Part shown: one piece after another, positions 40,164 to 48,259 of the stretch | Position numbering within the stretch: the stretch's first letter is position 1 | Layout: each line of letters starts with the position of its first letter | Assembly (NCBI RefSeq): GCF_900188485.1 | Contig: NZ_FZPH01000012.1 | Span: forward strand, 124,001-188,000 | DNA length: 64,000 nucleotides | Source of the DNA: Asanoa hainanensis | GTDB lineage: Bacteria > Actinomycetota > Actinomycetes > Mycobacteriales > Micromonosporaceae | Direction of reading: 5' to 3' | Notes under the pieces: generated by a model | What the model saw: the letters and a program-made list of their open reading frames with translations, nothing else | Told to the model about the DNA's origin: nothing | Database searches by the model: none | Translations under genes and position numbers: made by a program

Positions 40164-41267
40164 GTGAGACTCCGGCGGTACGGCATCATCGCGTCTCTCG
40201 CGGTGACGGCGGCGCTCGCGCTGAGCGCGTGTGGTGCGGACACGGATTCCGGTGCGACCGTGGCCGGCGCGGGGGTCGCCCAGGCGATCAACTGCGCCAC
40301 GGGCACCCTCAACGCGCAGGGCTCGTCCGCGCAGAAGAACGCGATGGACGAGTGGCGCAAGAACTACCAGCAGCAGTGCAACGGCTCGACGATCAACTAC
40401 GAGCCGTCCGGGTCCGGCGCGGGTGTGCAGGCGTTCATCGCCGGCACCGCGGACTTCGCCGGCTCGGACACGGCGCTGTCGGCGGACGAGCAGTCGCAGG
40501 CGAACTCACGGTGCAACGGCGGCCCGGCGGTCAACCTGCCCATGGTGATTGGGCCCATCGCGGTCGCGTACAACGTCTCGGGCGTCGACGACCTTCAGCT
40601 CAAGCCCGACGTGCTCGCCAAGATCTTCGCCGGCGAGATCACGCAGTGGGACGACGGCGCGATCAAGGCCGACAACCCGAACGCGTCGCTGCCGTCGACG
40701 ACGATCCAGACCGTGCACCGGTCGGACGAGTCGGGCACGACCGACAACTTCACCAGCTACCTGGCGGCCACCGCCGGCAGCAGTTGGACCTTCGGCGCGG
40801 GCAAGGCGTGGAAGGCGCCGGGCGGCACCGGCTCCAAGGGCTCCGACGGTGTGGCCAGCTCGGTGAAGAGCACTGACGGTTCGATCGGCTACATGGAGCT
40901 GTCGTTCGCGGAGAACTCCGGGCTGAACATGGCCAAGATCCAGAACGGCGCGGGGCAGTTCCAGGAGCTCACGCCCGAGGCGGCCAGCAAGACCATCGAG
41001 GGCGCCGCGGTCACGGGCAGCGGCAACGATGTGACGCTGGACATCGACTACGCCACCAAGACCGACGGTGCGTACCCGATCGTGTTGGCCACGTACGAGA
41101 TCGTCTGCAGCAAGGGCGCCCCGTCCGACAAGGTCGCGCTGTTGAAGGGCTTCCTGGGCTACACGGCGAGCTCCGAGGGGCAGGGCATCCTGAACGGCCT
41201 CGGCTACGCGCCGCTGCCGGGCAACGTCCAGTCCAGGGTCCAGACCTCGGTCAACGCGATCTCCTGA
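40164..41267 (+). CDS. pstS: Phosphate ABC transporter binding lipoprotein PstS
   Basis: 367-aa phosphate-binding lipoprotein. The signal ends in lipobox LSAC with the lipid-modified Cys at residue 23. Phosphate-site segments are plain: LNAQGSSAQKNAMDEW, YEPSGSGAGVQAFIAGTADFAGSDTAL and VHRSDESGTTDNFTSYL. GTG at 40164 is chosen because it gives a normal lipoprotein signal and has GAAGGGAAA upstream; an earlier GTG frame adds only a poor extension. It leads the pstSCAB operon, with pstC three bases downstream. Confidence 0.94.
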   Translation: MRLRRYGIIASLAVTAALALSACGADTDSGATVAGAGVAQAINCATGTLNAQGSSAQKNAMDEWRKNYQQQCNGSTINYEPSGSGAGVQAFIAGTADFAGSDTALSADEQSQANSRCNGGPAVNLPMVIGPIAVAYNVSGVDDLQLKPDVLAKIFAGEITQWDDGAIKADNPNASLPSTTIQTVHRSDESGTTDNFTSYLAATAGSSWTFGAGKAWKAPGGTGSKGSDGVASSVKSTDGSIGYMELSFAENSGLNMAKIQNGAGQFQELTPEAASKTIEGAAVTGSGNDVTLDIDYATKTDGAYPIVLATYEIVCSKGAPSDKVALLKGFLGYTASSEGQGILNGLGYAPLPGNVQSRVQTSVNAIS

Positions 41268-41270
41268 CCG

Positions 41271-42239
41271 GTGTCTTCTGACCCTCGTTCGGGCGGCGAC
41301 GCGCTGCCACGCCGCAAGGGTTTCGGTGCTGAGTCCGTCTTCCGCACCGGCACCTTTGCGGCGGGCGCGATGGTGCTGGTCATCATCGTCGCGATCACGG
41401 CCTTCCTCGTCGCGGAGGCCGTGCCGGCGTTGCAGGCCGACGACGCCAACTTCCTCACCGAGACCGAGTGGTTCCCCAACCAGACGCCACCCGAGTTCGG
41501 CATCGCGGCGCTCGCCTGGGGCACGCTGGTCACGTCGGTGATCGCGTTGGTGGTCGCCGTGCCGGTGGCGTTGGGGATCGCGCTCTACCTCTCCCACTAC
41601 GCGCCCCGGCGCATCGCCACCACGTTCGGCTTCGTGATCGACCTGCTGGCCGCGGTGCCCAGTGTCGTGTTCGGACTGTGGGGCTTCACCGTCTTCATCG
41701 AGCCGGTCCGCAGCTTCTCGGTCTGGCTCAACAAATATTTCGGCTGGATCCCGCTCTTCGGCGGTGACGGGCCGTTCGGCCGCTCGTTCATGCTGGGCGG
41801 CCTCGTGCTCGCCATCATGGTGCTGCCGATCATCACGGCGCTCTCCCGCGAGGTCTTCCGGCAGACCCCCACGGCCAACGAGGAGGCCGCGCTCTCGCTC
41901 GGCGCCACGCGGTGGGAGATGATCCGGACCGCGGTCCTGCCGTACGGGCGCCCGGGTGTGATCGCGTCGGTGATGCTCGGACTCGGCCGGGCGTTGGGCG
42001 AGACCATCGCGCTCGCGCTGACGCTCGGCTTCATCAACGAGATCACGGTCAACATCATCCAGAACGGCGGCAACTCGATCGCCGCGAACATCGCCAACGG
42101 CTTCGGCGAGGCCGGCGAGATCGGCCGGGGAGCGTTGATCGCCTCGGGCCTCGTGCTGTTCGCGATCACCCTGGTCGTCAACATGGCCGCCCGCGCGATC
42201 ATCTACCGCCGGCGCGAGTTCACGGAGTCGGCCGCATGA
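41271..42239 (+). CDS. pstC: Phosphate ABC transporter permease PstC
   Basis: 322-aa inner-membrane permease with six transmembrane helices and the EAA loop NEEAALSLGATRWEMIRTAVLP in the second half. AAVPSVVFGLWG is typical for PstC. The GTG start at 41271 follows pstS closely. Its stop overlaps the first ATG of an unusual 54-bp tandem repeat, instead of overlapping pstA directly. Confidence 0.94.
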   Translation: MSSDPRSGGDALPRRKGFGAESVFRTGTFAAGAMVLVIIVAITAFLVAEAVPALQADDANFLTETEWFPNQTPPEFGIAALAWGTLVTSVIALVVAVPVALGIALYLSHYAPRRIATTFGFVIDLLAAVPSVVFGLWGFTVFIEPVRSFSVWLNKYFGWIPLFGGDGPFGRSFMLGGLVLAIMVLPIITALSREVFRQTPTANEEAALSLGATRWEMIRTAVLPYGRPGVIASVMLGLGRALGETIALALTLGFINEITVNIIQNGGNSIAANIANGFGEAGEIGRGALIASGLVLFAITLVVNMAARAIIYRRREFTESAA

Positions 42240-42396
42240 CCGCGCGAGGCTCCGCACGCGGCCGCCGGCCGCGGGACGAGGTGGCGGGCATGACGGCGCG
42301 TGGCTCCGCACGCGGCCGCCGGCCGCGGGGCGAGGTGGCGGGCATGACGGCGCGTGGCTCCGCACGCGGCCGCCGGCCGCGGGGCGAGGTGCGGGC
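42236..42396. repeat. 54-bp tandem repeat, three copies, at the pstC/pstA junction
   Basis: Units start at 42236, 42290 and 42344 (54, 54 and 53 bases) and are nearly identical. Each begins with the intercistronic start sequence ATGACSGCGCG and contains a strong hairpin, CGCGGCC-GCC-GGCCGCG. The third unit has lost one base (GAGGTGCGGGC instead of GAGGTGGCGGGC), which shifts the frame so that the repeat ORF ends in the TGA overlapping the pstA ATG. pstA itself begins with the same ATGACCGCGC, so the unit looks like a duplicated start region. Confidence 0.92.
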
Positions 42397-42400
42397 ATGA
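42236..42400 (+). CDS. 54-aa ORF of three 18-residue repeats between pstC and pstA
   Basis: An uninterrupted reading frame exactly fills the pstC-pstA junction. Its ATG overlaps the pstC stop (ATGA) and its stop overlaps the pstA ATG (ATGA). It encodes MTARGSARGRRPR(D/G)EVAG three times, a highly basic product with no hydrophobic part. It may be only a translated relay that carries ribosomes from pstC to pstA, or a by-product of a DNA repeat. Whether the peptide accumulates cannot be said from sequence. Confidence 0.45.
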   Translation: MTARGSARGRRPRDEVAGMTARGSARGRRPRGEVAGMTARGSARGRRPRGEVRA

Positions 42401-43473
42401 CCGCGCCGGCGCAGACCGCTCCCGGGCGGGATCCTGGGTTGCGGGGGCGGCGCACGCCGTTGCTCGTGCTGGTCGGTGTCGCCGTGGTCGCGTTCGGGGT
42501 GTCGGCGGCGATCTGTTACGGCACCGGGTTCGGCAACTGGGTGCTCGTCCTGGTCATGGGCCTGATTCTCTACCTGGTCGGGTCGTTCTTCGCCATCAAC
42601 CGGTACGAGGGCCGCCGGGCCGCCCGCGACCGCACCTGGGGCGCGCTGATCCACTCGGCCTTCGTCCTCGCGCTGCTGCCGTTGGTCTCGGTGGTCTGGA
42701 CGCTGATCTCCAAGGGCACGGAGCGCCTGGACCTCAACTTCTTCAGCACGTCGATGAACAACATCGGTGCCCGCGACCCCGACGGCGGCGCCGTCCACGC
42801 GATCATCGGCACGCTGGAGCAGGTGGCCATCGCCGCGGCGATCACCGTCCCGCTGGGGGTGCTGGCGGCCGTGTACATCGTCGAGTACGGCCGCGGCCGG
42901 TTCACCCTCGCCATCCGGTTCTTCGTCGACGTGATGACCGGCATCCCGTCGATCGTCGCCGGCCTGTTCGTGCTGGCGTTCTGGGTGCTGATCGTGACGC
43001 CGTGGTTCAACAACGGCCAGCCGGCCTTCTCGGGCTTCGCGGCTGCCCTCGCCCTGAGCGTGCTGATGCTGCCGACCATTGTCCGCTCGACGGAGGAGAT
43101 GCTGCGCCTCGTCCCGGCACCCCTGCGCGAAGGCGCGTACGCGCTCGGCGTACCCAAATGGAAGACGATCGTCAGGGTTGTTATCCCGACGGCTCTTCCC
43201 GGCATCATCACGGGCATCATGTTGTCGATCGCACGCGCGGCGGGGGAGACCGCACCGGTACTTTTGGTAGCAGGCGGCAGCGATGCCGTCAACATCAACC
43301 CATTTGAAAACAACCAGACGTCGCTTTCGTTATTCGTCTTCCAGCAGGCGGGCGACGCATCCCGATTCGCGCCGGCGCGCGCCTGGACCGCGGCGCTCAC
43401 CCTGGTCGCGTTGGTGCTCATCCTCACCATCGCCGCCAAATTGCTCGCGGGGCGCAATCGGCTCCGCCGTTGA
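42397..43473 (+). CDS. pstA: Phosphate ABC transporter permease PstA
   Basis: 358-aa permease, partner of PstC. A Pro/Arg-rich cytoplasmic N-terminus leads into two extra N-terminal membrane spans (about 22-70), so it is longer than the common 280-300 aa form; the six core helices follow. The family motif FVDVMTGIPSIVAGLF and the EAA loop LREGAYALGVPKWKTIVRVVIP are present. The ATG overlaps the stop of the 54-aa repeat ORF. pstB follows 21 bases downstream. Confidence 0.93.
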   Translation: MTAPAQTAPGRDPGLRGRRTPLLVLVGVAVVAFGVSAAICYGTGFGNWVLVLVMGLILYLVGSFFAINRYEGRRAARDRTWGALIHSAFVLALLPLVSVVWTLISKGTERLDLNFFSTSMNNIGARDPDGGAVHAIIGTLEQVAIAAAITVPLGVLAAVYIVEYGRGRFTLAIRFFVDVMTGIPSIVAGLFVLAFWVLIVTPWFNNGQPAFSGFAAALALSVLMLPTIVRSTEEMLRLVPAPLREGAYALGVPKWKTIVRVVIPTALPGIITGIMLSIARAAGETAPVLLVAGGSDAVNINPFENNQTSLSLFVFQQAGDASRFAPARAWTAALTLVALVLILTIAAKLLAGRNRLRR

Positions 43474-43494
43474 CATCAGCAACGAGGACTGCAC

Positions 43495-44271
43495 ATGGCC
43501 AAGCGTGTAGAGGCGACCGGGGTCACCGCCTATTACGGTTCGTTCAAGGCGATCGACAGCATCAACCTGCGGGTGGAGCCGAAGACGGTGACGGCGTTGA
43601 TCGGTCCGTCGGGGTGTGGGAAGTCGACGTTCCTGCGTGCTGTCAACCGATTGCACGAGGTGTTGCCGGGAGCGCGGGTCGAGGGTTCGCTGACGGTCGA
43701 CGACGAGAACATCTACGACAAGGACGTCGACGTCACGGCTGTGCGCCGGATGATCGGCATGGTGTTCCAGCGGCCGAACCCGTTCCCGACGATGTCGATT
43801 TTCGACAACGTGGTGGCGGGTTTGAAGCTCAACGGCGTGCGGCGCAAGTCGGTGTTGCAGGACGCGGCGGAGAAGGCGCTGCGGTCGGCGAACCTGTGGG
43901 ACGAGGTCAAGGACCGGCTCGGCAAGCCGGGTGCGGGTCTGTCGGGTGGTCAGCAGCAGCGGTTGTGCATCGCGCGGACGATCGCGGTGGAGCCGCAGGT
44001 CGTGCTGATGGACGAGCCGTGCTCGGCCCTGGACCCGATCTCGACGCTGGCGATCGAAGAGCTGATGTTCCAACTCAAGGACCTATACACGATCATCATC
44101 GTGACCCACAACATGCAGCAGGCGGCCCGGGTGTCAGACCGGACCGCGTTCTTCTCGATCGAGAAGACCGGAGACCCGGGCCGGCTCATCGAGTACGACA
44201 ACACCCAGAAGATCTTCAACAACCCGAGCGAGCAGAAGACCGAGGACTACATCACCGGCCGCTTCGGCTAG
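43495..44271 (+). CDS. pstB: Phosphate ABC transporter ATPase PstB
   Basis: 258-aa cytoplasmic ATPase. Walker A is GPSGCGKST near residue 38, the Q-loop lies in [10 protein letters not shown], the signature is [16 protein letters not shown], and Walker B is [13 protein letters not shown]. It drives the PstCA channel. The stop codon at 44269-44271 directly abuts the stop of the convergent DUF417 gene (44272), with no room for a terminator between the two operons. No phoU gene follows. Confidence 0.95.
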   Translation: MAKRVEATGVTAYYGSFKAIDSINLRVEPKTVTALIGPSGCGKSTFLRAVNRLHEVLPGARVEGSLTVDDENIYDKDVDVTAVRRMIGMVFQRPNPFPTMSIFDNVVAGLKLNGVRRKSVLQDAAEKALRSANLWDEVKDRLGKPGAGLSGGQQQRLCIARTIAVEPQVVLMDEPCSALDPISTLAIEELMFQLKDLYTIIIVTHNMQQAARVSDRTAFFSIEKTGDPGRLIEYDNTQKIFNNPSEQKTEDYITGRFG

Positions 44272-44727
44272 CTAGCGGAAACCCGCAGCCCGCAACGCGT
44301 CCGCGGCCGTGAGGAGGCTGGCGCCCAGGAGGACGCCGTCCTTCAGGAGGGCCTCGCCCAGCACCGACAGCTGCGGCACCCCGTGTCCCTCCTGCCAGGC
44401 CTCGGGCGTGGTGACCAGGAAGCTGAGCGTGCCGACCATCATCCCCGCCGCACCGAGGCTGCCGAGTGCCGAAGCGCGTGGTGCCAACGGTTTCGCCGCG
44501 ATCAGTGCGCCGAGCGCGACCTGCGAGATGGCGACCATACGGCCCAGCTTGCGCGCGCCGAGCCGGCGGCGCAGCACCGAGGTGAGTGGACTGTGGGTCA
44601 CGAGGGGCTCCGCGTTCTGGATCTCGTACTCCGTGAACTTGAGCCCACCCACCCACACGAACACCGTCGCGAGGCCGTAGCGCATGACGGGGAATCCCAC
44701 GGACGTCAGGACTGCTCCTGTGCGCAT
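44272..44727 (-). CDS. DUF417/YkgB-like membrane protein
   Basis: 151-aa membrane protein with four hydrophobic segments. The opening pattern fits DUF417: FPVMRYGLATVFVWVGGLKFTEYEIQNAEPLVTHSPL. Function is unknown; relatives in other bacteria are associated with oxidative (chlorine) stress. ATG at 44727 is chosen because GGGAG lies 8 bases upstream; a GTG at 44754 is possible. It is the last gene of a seven-gene leftward operon and overlaps the hydrolase gene by 22 bases. Confidence 0.75.
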   Translation of the reverse strand: MRTGAVLTSVGFPVMRYGLATVFVWVGGLKFTEYEIQNAEPLVTHSPLTSVLRRRLGARKLGRMVAISQVALGALIAAKPLAPRASALGSLGAAGMMVGTLSFLVTTPEAWQEGHGVPQLSVLGEALLKDGVLLGASLLTAADALRAAGFR

Positions 44728-45716
44728 GGCTTGGCTCCCAGGGGTGGTTTCCACCCGGTCGTGCCGGCTTGACCGACTGCGGTCCGTCGCACCTTGAGCC
44801 TAGCGTCGAGGCCGGCCCGGATCAGGGCGATCACCGTCTCGGCGGTGTGGTCGAGGTGCGTGCGCCCGTCGGGCAGCGTGGCGGCCGGGCTGATGTAGCT
44901 GCGCTCGCCGATGTGGGTGGCCGGGTCGAGCCGGTGCACGCTCACCTTGCCCGCGCGTTCGGCCCGGTTCCACGGCCCTCGGGGGAACACCCGCCACCGC
45001 TGCGGGAAGATCCAGGCGCCGAGGCGCTCGATCCAGTCGGCGTCGCTGGTGAGGCGGTGGACGTGCCGCGCGTGGGTGAGGTCGTTGGCGCCGTTGTGGA
45101 ACCCGCCGAGGTTGACGAGCTCGAGCGGGCACCGCAGCTGCGTCCACAGCTCCTCGACCGCGCCCGTGGCGACCTGGGCACCGCCGCTGTAGCTGAGCAG
45201 CACCACCGGGATACCGCTCCCCCGCCGGTAGCCCGCCAGCCGCAGCTGCGTGGCGATCTGCGCGCCGACGGCCCGGTTGTAGAGCGGACGGTACCGGTGG
45301 TCGGCGGCGATGAAGATCTGCATCACGTTGTGCAGGAACAGCAGCAGCCCGACGTGCCGGCGCAGCCAGATCCACACTGGACGCTCGGCCAGGGCATAGG
45401 CCAAGGGGGAGTACGGCTGCACCTGGCCGAGCACCCGCAGCTCCGGCGCGCCGGCGATGATGGCCTTGACCAACCGGCCGCCGTCGCGGGTGTCGCGGTA
45501 GTGGCGTTTGCCGATGCCGTCCAGATAGACGAGGTACGCCGCCGGCGGCGCGTCGGGCTCCGCGCCTCTCGCGTGGGGGACGCGGGTGCGGAGCGCGCCG
45601 GTGGGGGCGCGCCAGCCGGCGGCGTAGGCCAGTACCTCGTGCCGGGCGAGCAGGGCCTCGGCCAGCAGGACCGGCCCGAGCACGCAGAGCAGCAGCAGGA
45701 GCGTCAGGCCGGCCAT
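44706..45716 (-). CDS. Membrane-anchored alpha/beta-hydrolase-like protein
   Basis: 336 aa. The first 25 residues are a transmembrane anchor or signal (LTLLLLLCVLGPVLLAEALLA). The body shows hydrolase-fold features: YLVYLDGIGKRHY, a nucleophile-elbow-like VVLLSYSGGAQVA with a candidate catalytic Ser, and ELVNLGGFHNGAND. I do not recognise a named family. GGGAGG precedes the ATG at 45716; the frame further upstream is the shadow of the next gene. It is in the operon with a patatin and a glycosyltransferase, so a lipid or glycolipid ester is a fair guess at the substrate. Confidence 0.65.
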   Translation of the reverse strand: MAGLTLLLLLCVLGPVLLAEALLARHEVLAYAAGWRAPTGALRTRVPHARGAEPDAPPAAYLVYLDGIGKRHYRDTRDGGRLVKAIIAGAPELRVLGQVQPYSPLAYALAERPVWIWLRRHVGLLLFLHNVMQIFIAADHRYRPLYNRAVGAQIATQLRLAGYRRGSGIPVVLLSYSGGAQVATGAVEELWTQLRCPLELVNLGGFHNGANDLTHARHVHRLTSDADWIERLGAWIFPQRWRVFPRGPWNRAERAGKVSVHRLDPATHIGERSYISPAATLPDGRTHLDHTAETVIALIRAGLDARLKVRRTAVGQAGTTGWKPPLGAKPCAQEQS

Positions 45717-46198
45717 CGCAGCGCCTCCCGGGCCGGTGCCGTGTTGAGCCAGGCCGCGATTCGGCGGACCACTTCGACGGTGACGCCGAGCCCGACTCCC
45801 GCGACGGCCACGCAGCCCGCGGCGGTCCACCACCCCAGGCCGGTCAGTGGCGCGAGTGCGGTGGTCAGGCCGGCGCCCACGCCGATGAACAGCGCCAGGT
45901 GCAGGAACGGCCCGAGCAACGGGAACGCGAGCACCGCGGCGAGCAGCAGCGGGGCGACGAGGCCGGGTTCCCAGGCCAACGGTTCCTGGCCTGCGGTTGG
46001 CTGGATCAGCATGGCCACGGCCCAGGCCGACAGCGGCCACAGCGCGAACACCGCCGCTTCGACGACCGCGCCGGCGCTGATCAGCCCGACCGCCCGGGTG
46101 CGGGACACGCCGGAGCGCGCCGCGACCACGGGCAGGACGCGCCCGACGGCCTCGGACAGCCCGGCGAGCAGGAGGAGGACGACGACGAGGGGTGACAT
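45704..46198 (-). CDS. Small multispan membrane protein of unknown function
   Basis: 164 aa with about five hydrophobic helices (LVVVLLLLAGLSEAVGRVLPV, VEAAVFALWPLSAWAVAML, LVAPLLLAAVLAFPLL, and others) and short loops. No family recognised. The ATG at 46198 lies 3 bases after the glycosyltransferase stop, and the stop overlaps the next gene by 13 bases, so it is an integral operon member. It could be a membrane partner for lipid export or modification. Confidence 0.65.
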   Translation of the reverse strand: MSPLVVVLLLLAGLSEAVGRVLPVVAARSGVSRTRAVGLISAGAVVEAAVFALWPLSAWAVAMLIQPTAGQEPLAWEPGLVAPLLLAAVLAFPLLGPFLHLALFIGVGAGLTTALAPLTGLGWWTAAGCVAVAGVGLGVTVEVVRRIAAWLNTAPAREALRWPA

Positions 46199-46201
46199 GG
46201 C

Positions 46202-47374
46202 TCAGCCCCACACCGACTCGAGCTCGTCGGCCGCGCGCTCAAAGCCGCCCGCCGCGCGCTGAGCCGCCCGCAGCTGGTCGGCGGCCGCCCGGAACCGGGG
46301 CTCGTAGAGCAGGCGCTGCGCGAGCTCGCGTACGACCAGCACCTCGACGTCCTCGGTCCGGATCGTCAGGCCGCCGCCGAGCTCGACGACGCGGGCCGCC
46401 ACCAGCGGCTGGTCGGCGCCCTGCGGGACGACCAGCATCGGGACCCCGGCGTGCATGGCCTCGTTGACGCTGTTCATGCCGCCGTGGGTGACGAACAGCG
46501 ACGCGCGTTCCAGCACCTCCAACTGCGGCACGGAGCGGCGGGCCAGCACGTTGGCCGGCAGCGGGCCGAGCGCGGCGGGATCGGTCTGCCCGGTGGCGAC
46601 GACCACGGTGCCGGCCAGGGGCGACAGGGCGCTGGCGAGAGCGCGCAGCAGGCGCGGCTCGGCGTTGAACACCGTGCCGAGCGACGCGTACACCACCGGC
46701 TCCTTGAGCTCGTCGATCGGGAACGAGGGATCGGCCGGGCGCGCGCCGATGCTCGGGCCGACGAACCGGAACGACGCGTCGAAGTTGTCGGCGCCGAGCT
46801 GGAACTCCCGCGACGTGTAGACCAGGTTGAGCGGCTCGGCGATGTTGCCCAGGTCGAGCAGCGGCAGGCCGCGCGCCGCGAAGCGCCGGTGCAGGTCCAC
46901 TTGGGACCTGACGAAGGAGCGCAGCGTACGGGGACGGGCAACCGCGGCGGCCAGCAGCTCCCACGAGCCGCGGGTGGGGCTCGGCACCTGCCGGTTGAAC
47001 GCGAACGTGGTGAACGAGGCCACCGCGGGCACGCCGAGCTCGCGGGCGGCGACCGCGCCCCACAGGCACGCCGCGTCGTGGACGATCAGGTCGGGCCGGG
47101 TGCGGCGCAGGTCGGCCAGCACCGTGGGCAGCACCGCGACGGCGGTCTGCGCCAAACCCGCCAGCAACGTGGCCGGCGTCGGTGGGTCGGGAAGCGGCTG
47201 GTCGCCGCCGGGGTAGAGGCACAGGGTCGCGCCGGCGGCCGTGACCTCCGCGCCGAAGGCGGGCGAGGTGTGGTACGTGACGGAGTGTCCACGTCGGACC
47301 AGCTCGGCCACGACGGGCAGCGTCGGGTTGACCCGACCGTGCATGGGGATGTTGACGAACGCGATGGTGCTCAC
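46202..47374 (-). CDS. GT1 family (MGT-type) glycosyltransferase
   Basis: 390-aa GT-B fold enzyme transferring sugar from a nucleotide donor. The N-terminal acceptor domain begins TIAFVNIPMHGRVNPTLPVV, the standard opening of macrolide-type glycosyltransferases. The C-terminal donor motif is HGGMNSVNEAMHAGVPMLV followed by PQGADQ. Start: GTG at 47374 with GAGGTGG upstream, overlapping the patatin stop (GTGA). Acceptor unknown; the lipid enzymes around it suggest a glycolipid or a hydrophobic secondary metabolite. Confidence 0.88.
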   Translation of the reverse strand: MSTIAFVNIPMHGRVNPTLPVVAELVRRGHSVTYHTSPAFGAEVTAAGATLCLYPGGDQPLPDPPTPATLLAGLAQTAVAVLPTVLADLRRTRPDLIVHDAACLWGAVAARELGVPAVASFTTFAFNRQVPSPTRGSWELLAAAVARPRTLRSFVRSQVDLHRRFAARGLPLLDLGNIAEPLNLVYTSREFQLGADNFDASFRFVGPSIGARPADPSFPIDELKEPVVYASLGTVFNAEPRLLRALASALSPLAGTVVVATGQTDPAALGPLPANVLARRSVPQLEVLERASLFVTHGGMNSVNEAMHAGVPMLVVPQGADQPLVAARVVELGGGLTIRTEDVEVLVVRELAQRLLYEPRFRAAADQLRAAQRAAGGFERAADELESVWG

Positions 47375-48249
47375 CGAACCACCTCTTTCGCTGGACTGTC
47401 CGTGCGGTACAGGCCGGGACCGCTGACCCGCAGCCGGTCCAGGAACCGTCCGGCCGTGGCGGCCGCGGTGTCGATCAGCCGCTGCGACTGGTCGAAGTCC
47501 CACGGCGCGGGCCAGGCGTCGACCCCGGTCGGCAGCACGACGGTCGGGATCTGTGCGGCCACCTCGAGCAGGTCGCGCTCGATCTGGTGGCGGATCATCA
47601 GCAGGCCGGCGCGGGCGGCGATCGCGTCCGCCCGGCGGCGCGGGGCGATGTGCGGCAGCGGGCCGCTCTCCGGACCGGTCGACAGCACCACCACGCTGGC
47701 CGCGCCGGCCTGGCGGGCGGCGCGCACCGGGACGTACGCCGTCACGCCGCCGTCGACCAGGATCCGGCCCTCGCGGGTGACCGGCGGCAGCACGCCCGGG
47801 ATGGCGGTGCTGGCCAGCAGCGCGGACTCGAGGTCACCTCGGTCGAGCAGCGCCTGCTCGCCGGTGACCAGGTCCATCGCGACCGCCGTGAAGCGGACCC
47901 GCAGCCGCTCGATCCGCGCAGGCAGGGCCGCCCGGGCGATCAGCCGGCGCAGGCCGCGGTCGGCGAAGACGCTGGCCCGCGAGGGCGGGTAGCCGAACGG
48001 GAAGACCTCCCGGCGCCGCAGCCGGGTCCACACCTGCTCCAGCCATGGCGCGGCGCTGTCGGGGTGGGCGGCGGCGATCGCTCCGGTGAGCGCACCCACC
48101 GAGGTCCCGACGATCAGGTCCGGGACGAAACCGCGCTGCTCCAACGCGTGCCCGACGCCGACGTGCGCGGCGCCGAGCACGCCACCGCCGCCGAGGGCGA
48201 CGGCCACGGGGCGGGGCAGGTCGTGCAGGCCCGCCGGCTCCGGTCCCAT
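47371..48249 (-). CDS. Patatin-like phospholipase
   Basis: 292-aa lipid acyl hydrolase with a Ser-Asp dyad. The oxyanion loop is LGGGGVLGAAHVG (about residues 18-30), the nucleophile elbow is GTSVGAL, and the catalytic Asp lies in the DGG motif of ILVDGGVTAYVP. It has no signal peptide and probably works at the inner membrane face. It begins 10 bases after the aldo/keto reductase and overlaps the glycosyltransferase by 4 bases. Confidence 0.87.
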   Translation of the reverse strand: MGPEPAGLHDLPRPVAVALGGGGVLGAAHVGVGHALEQRGFVPDLIVGTSVGALTGAIAAAHPDSAAPWLEQVWTRLRRREVFPFGYPPSRASVFADRGLRRLIARAALPARIERLRVRFTAVAMDLVTGEQALLDRGDLESALLASTAIPGVLPPVTREGRILVDGGVTAYVPVRAARQAGAASVVVLSTGPESGPLPHIAPRRRADAIAARAGLLMIRHQIERDLLEVAAQIPTVVLPTGVDAWPAPWDFDQSQRLIDTAAATAGRFLDRLRVSGPGLYRTDSPAKEVVR

Positions 48250-48259
48250 GCTCCGCCTC

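Noticed and set aside
42236-42400. CRISPR array
   Set aside because: Repeats are head-to-tail with no spacers, are in frame with translation, and no cas gene is near.
40506-42455. 649-aa minus-strand frame with RPAAGGRVRSHAPSC repeats
   Set aside because: It is antisense to pstS, pstC and the 54-bp repeat; the repeated protein pattern is only the reverse reading of the DNA repeat.
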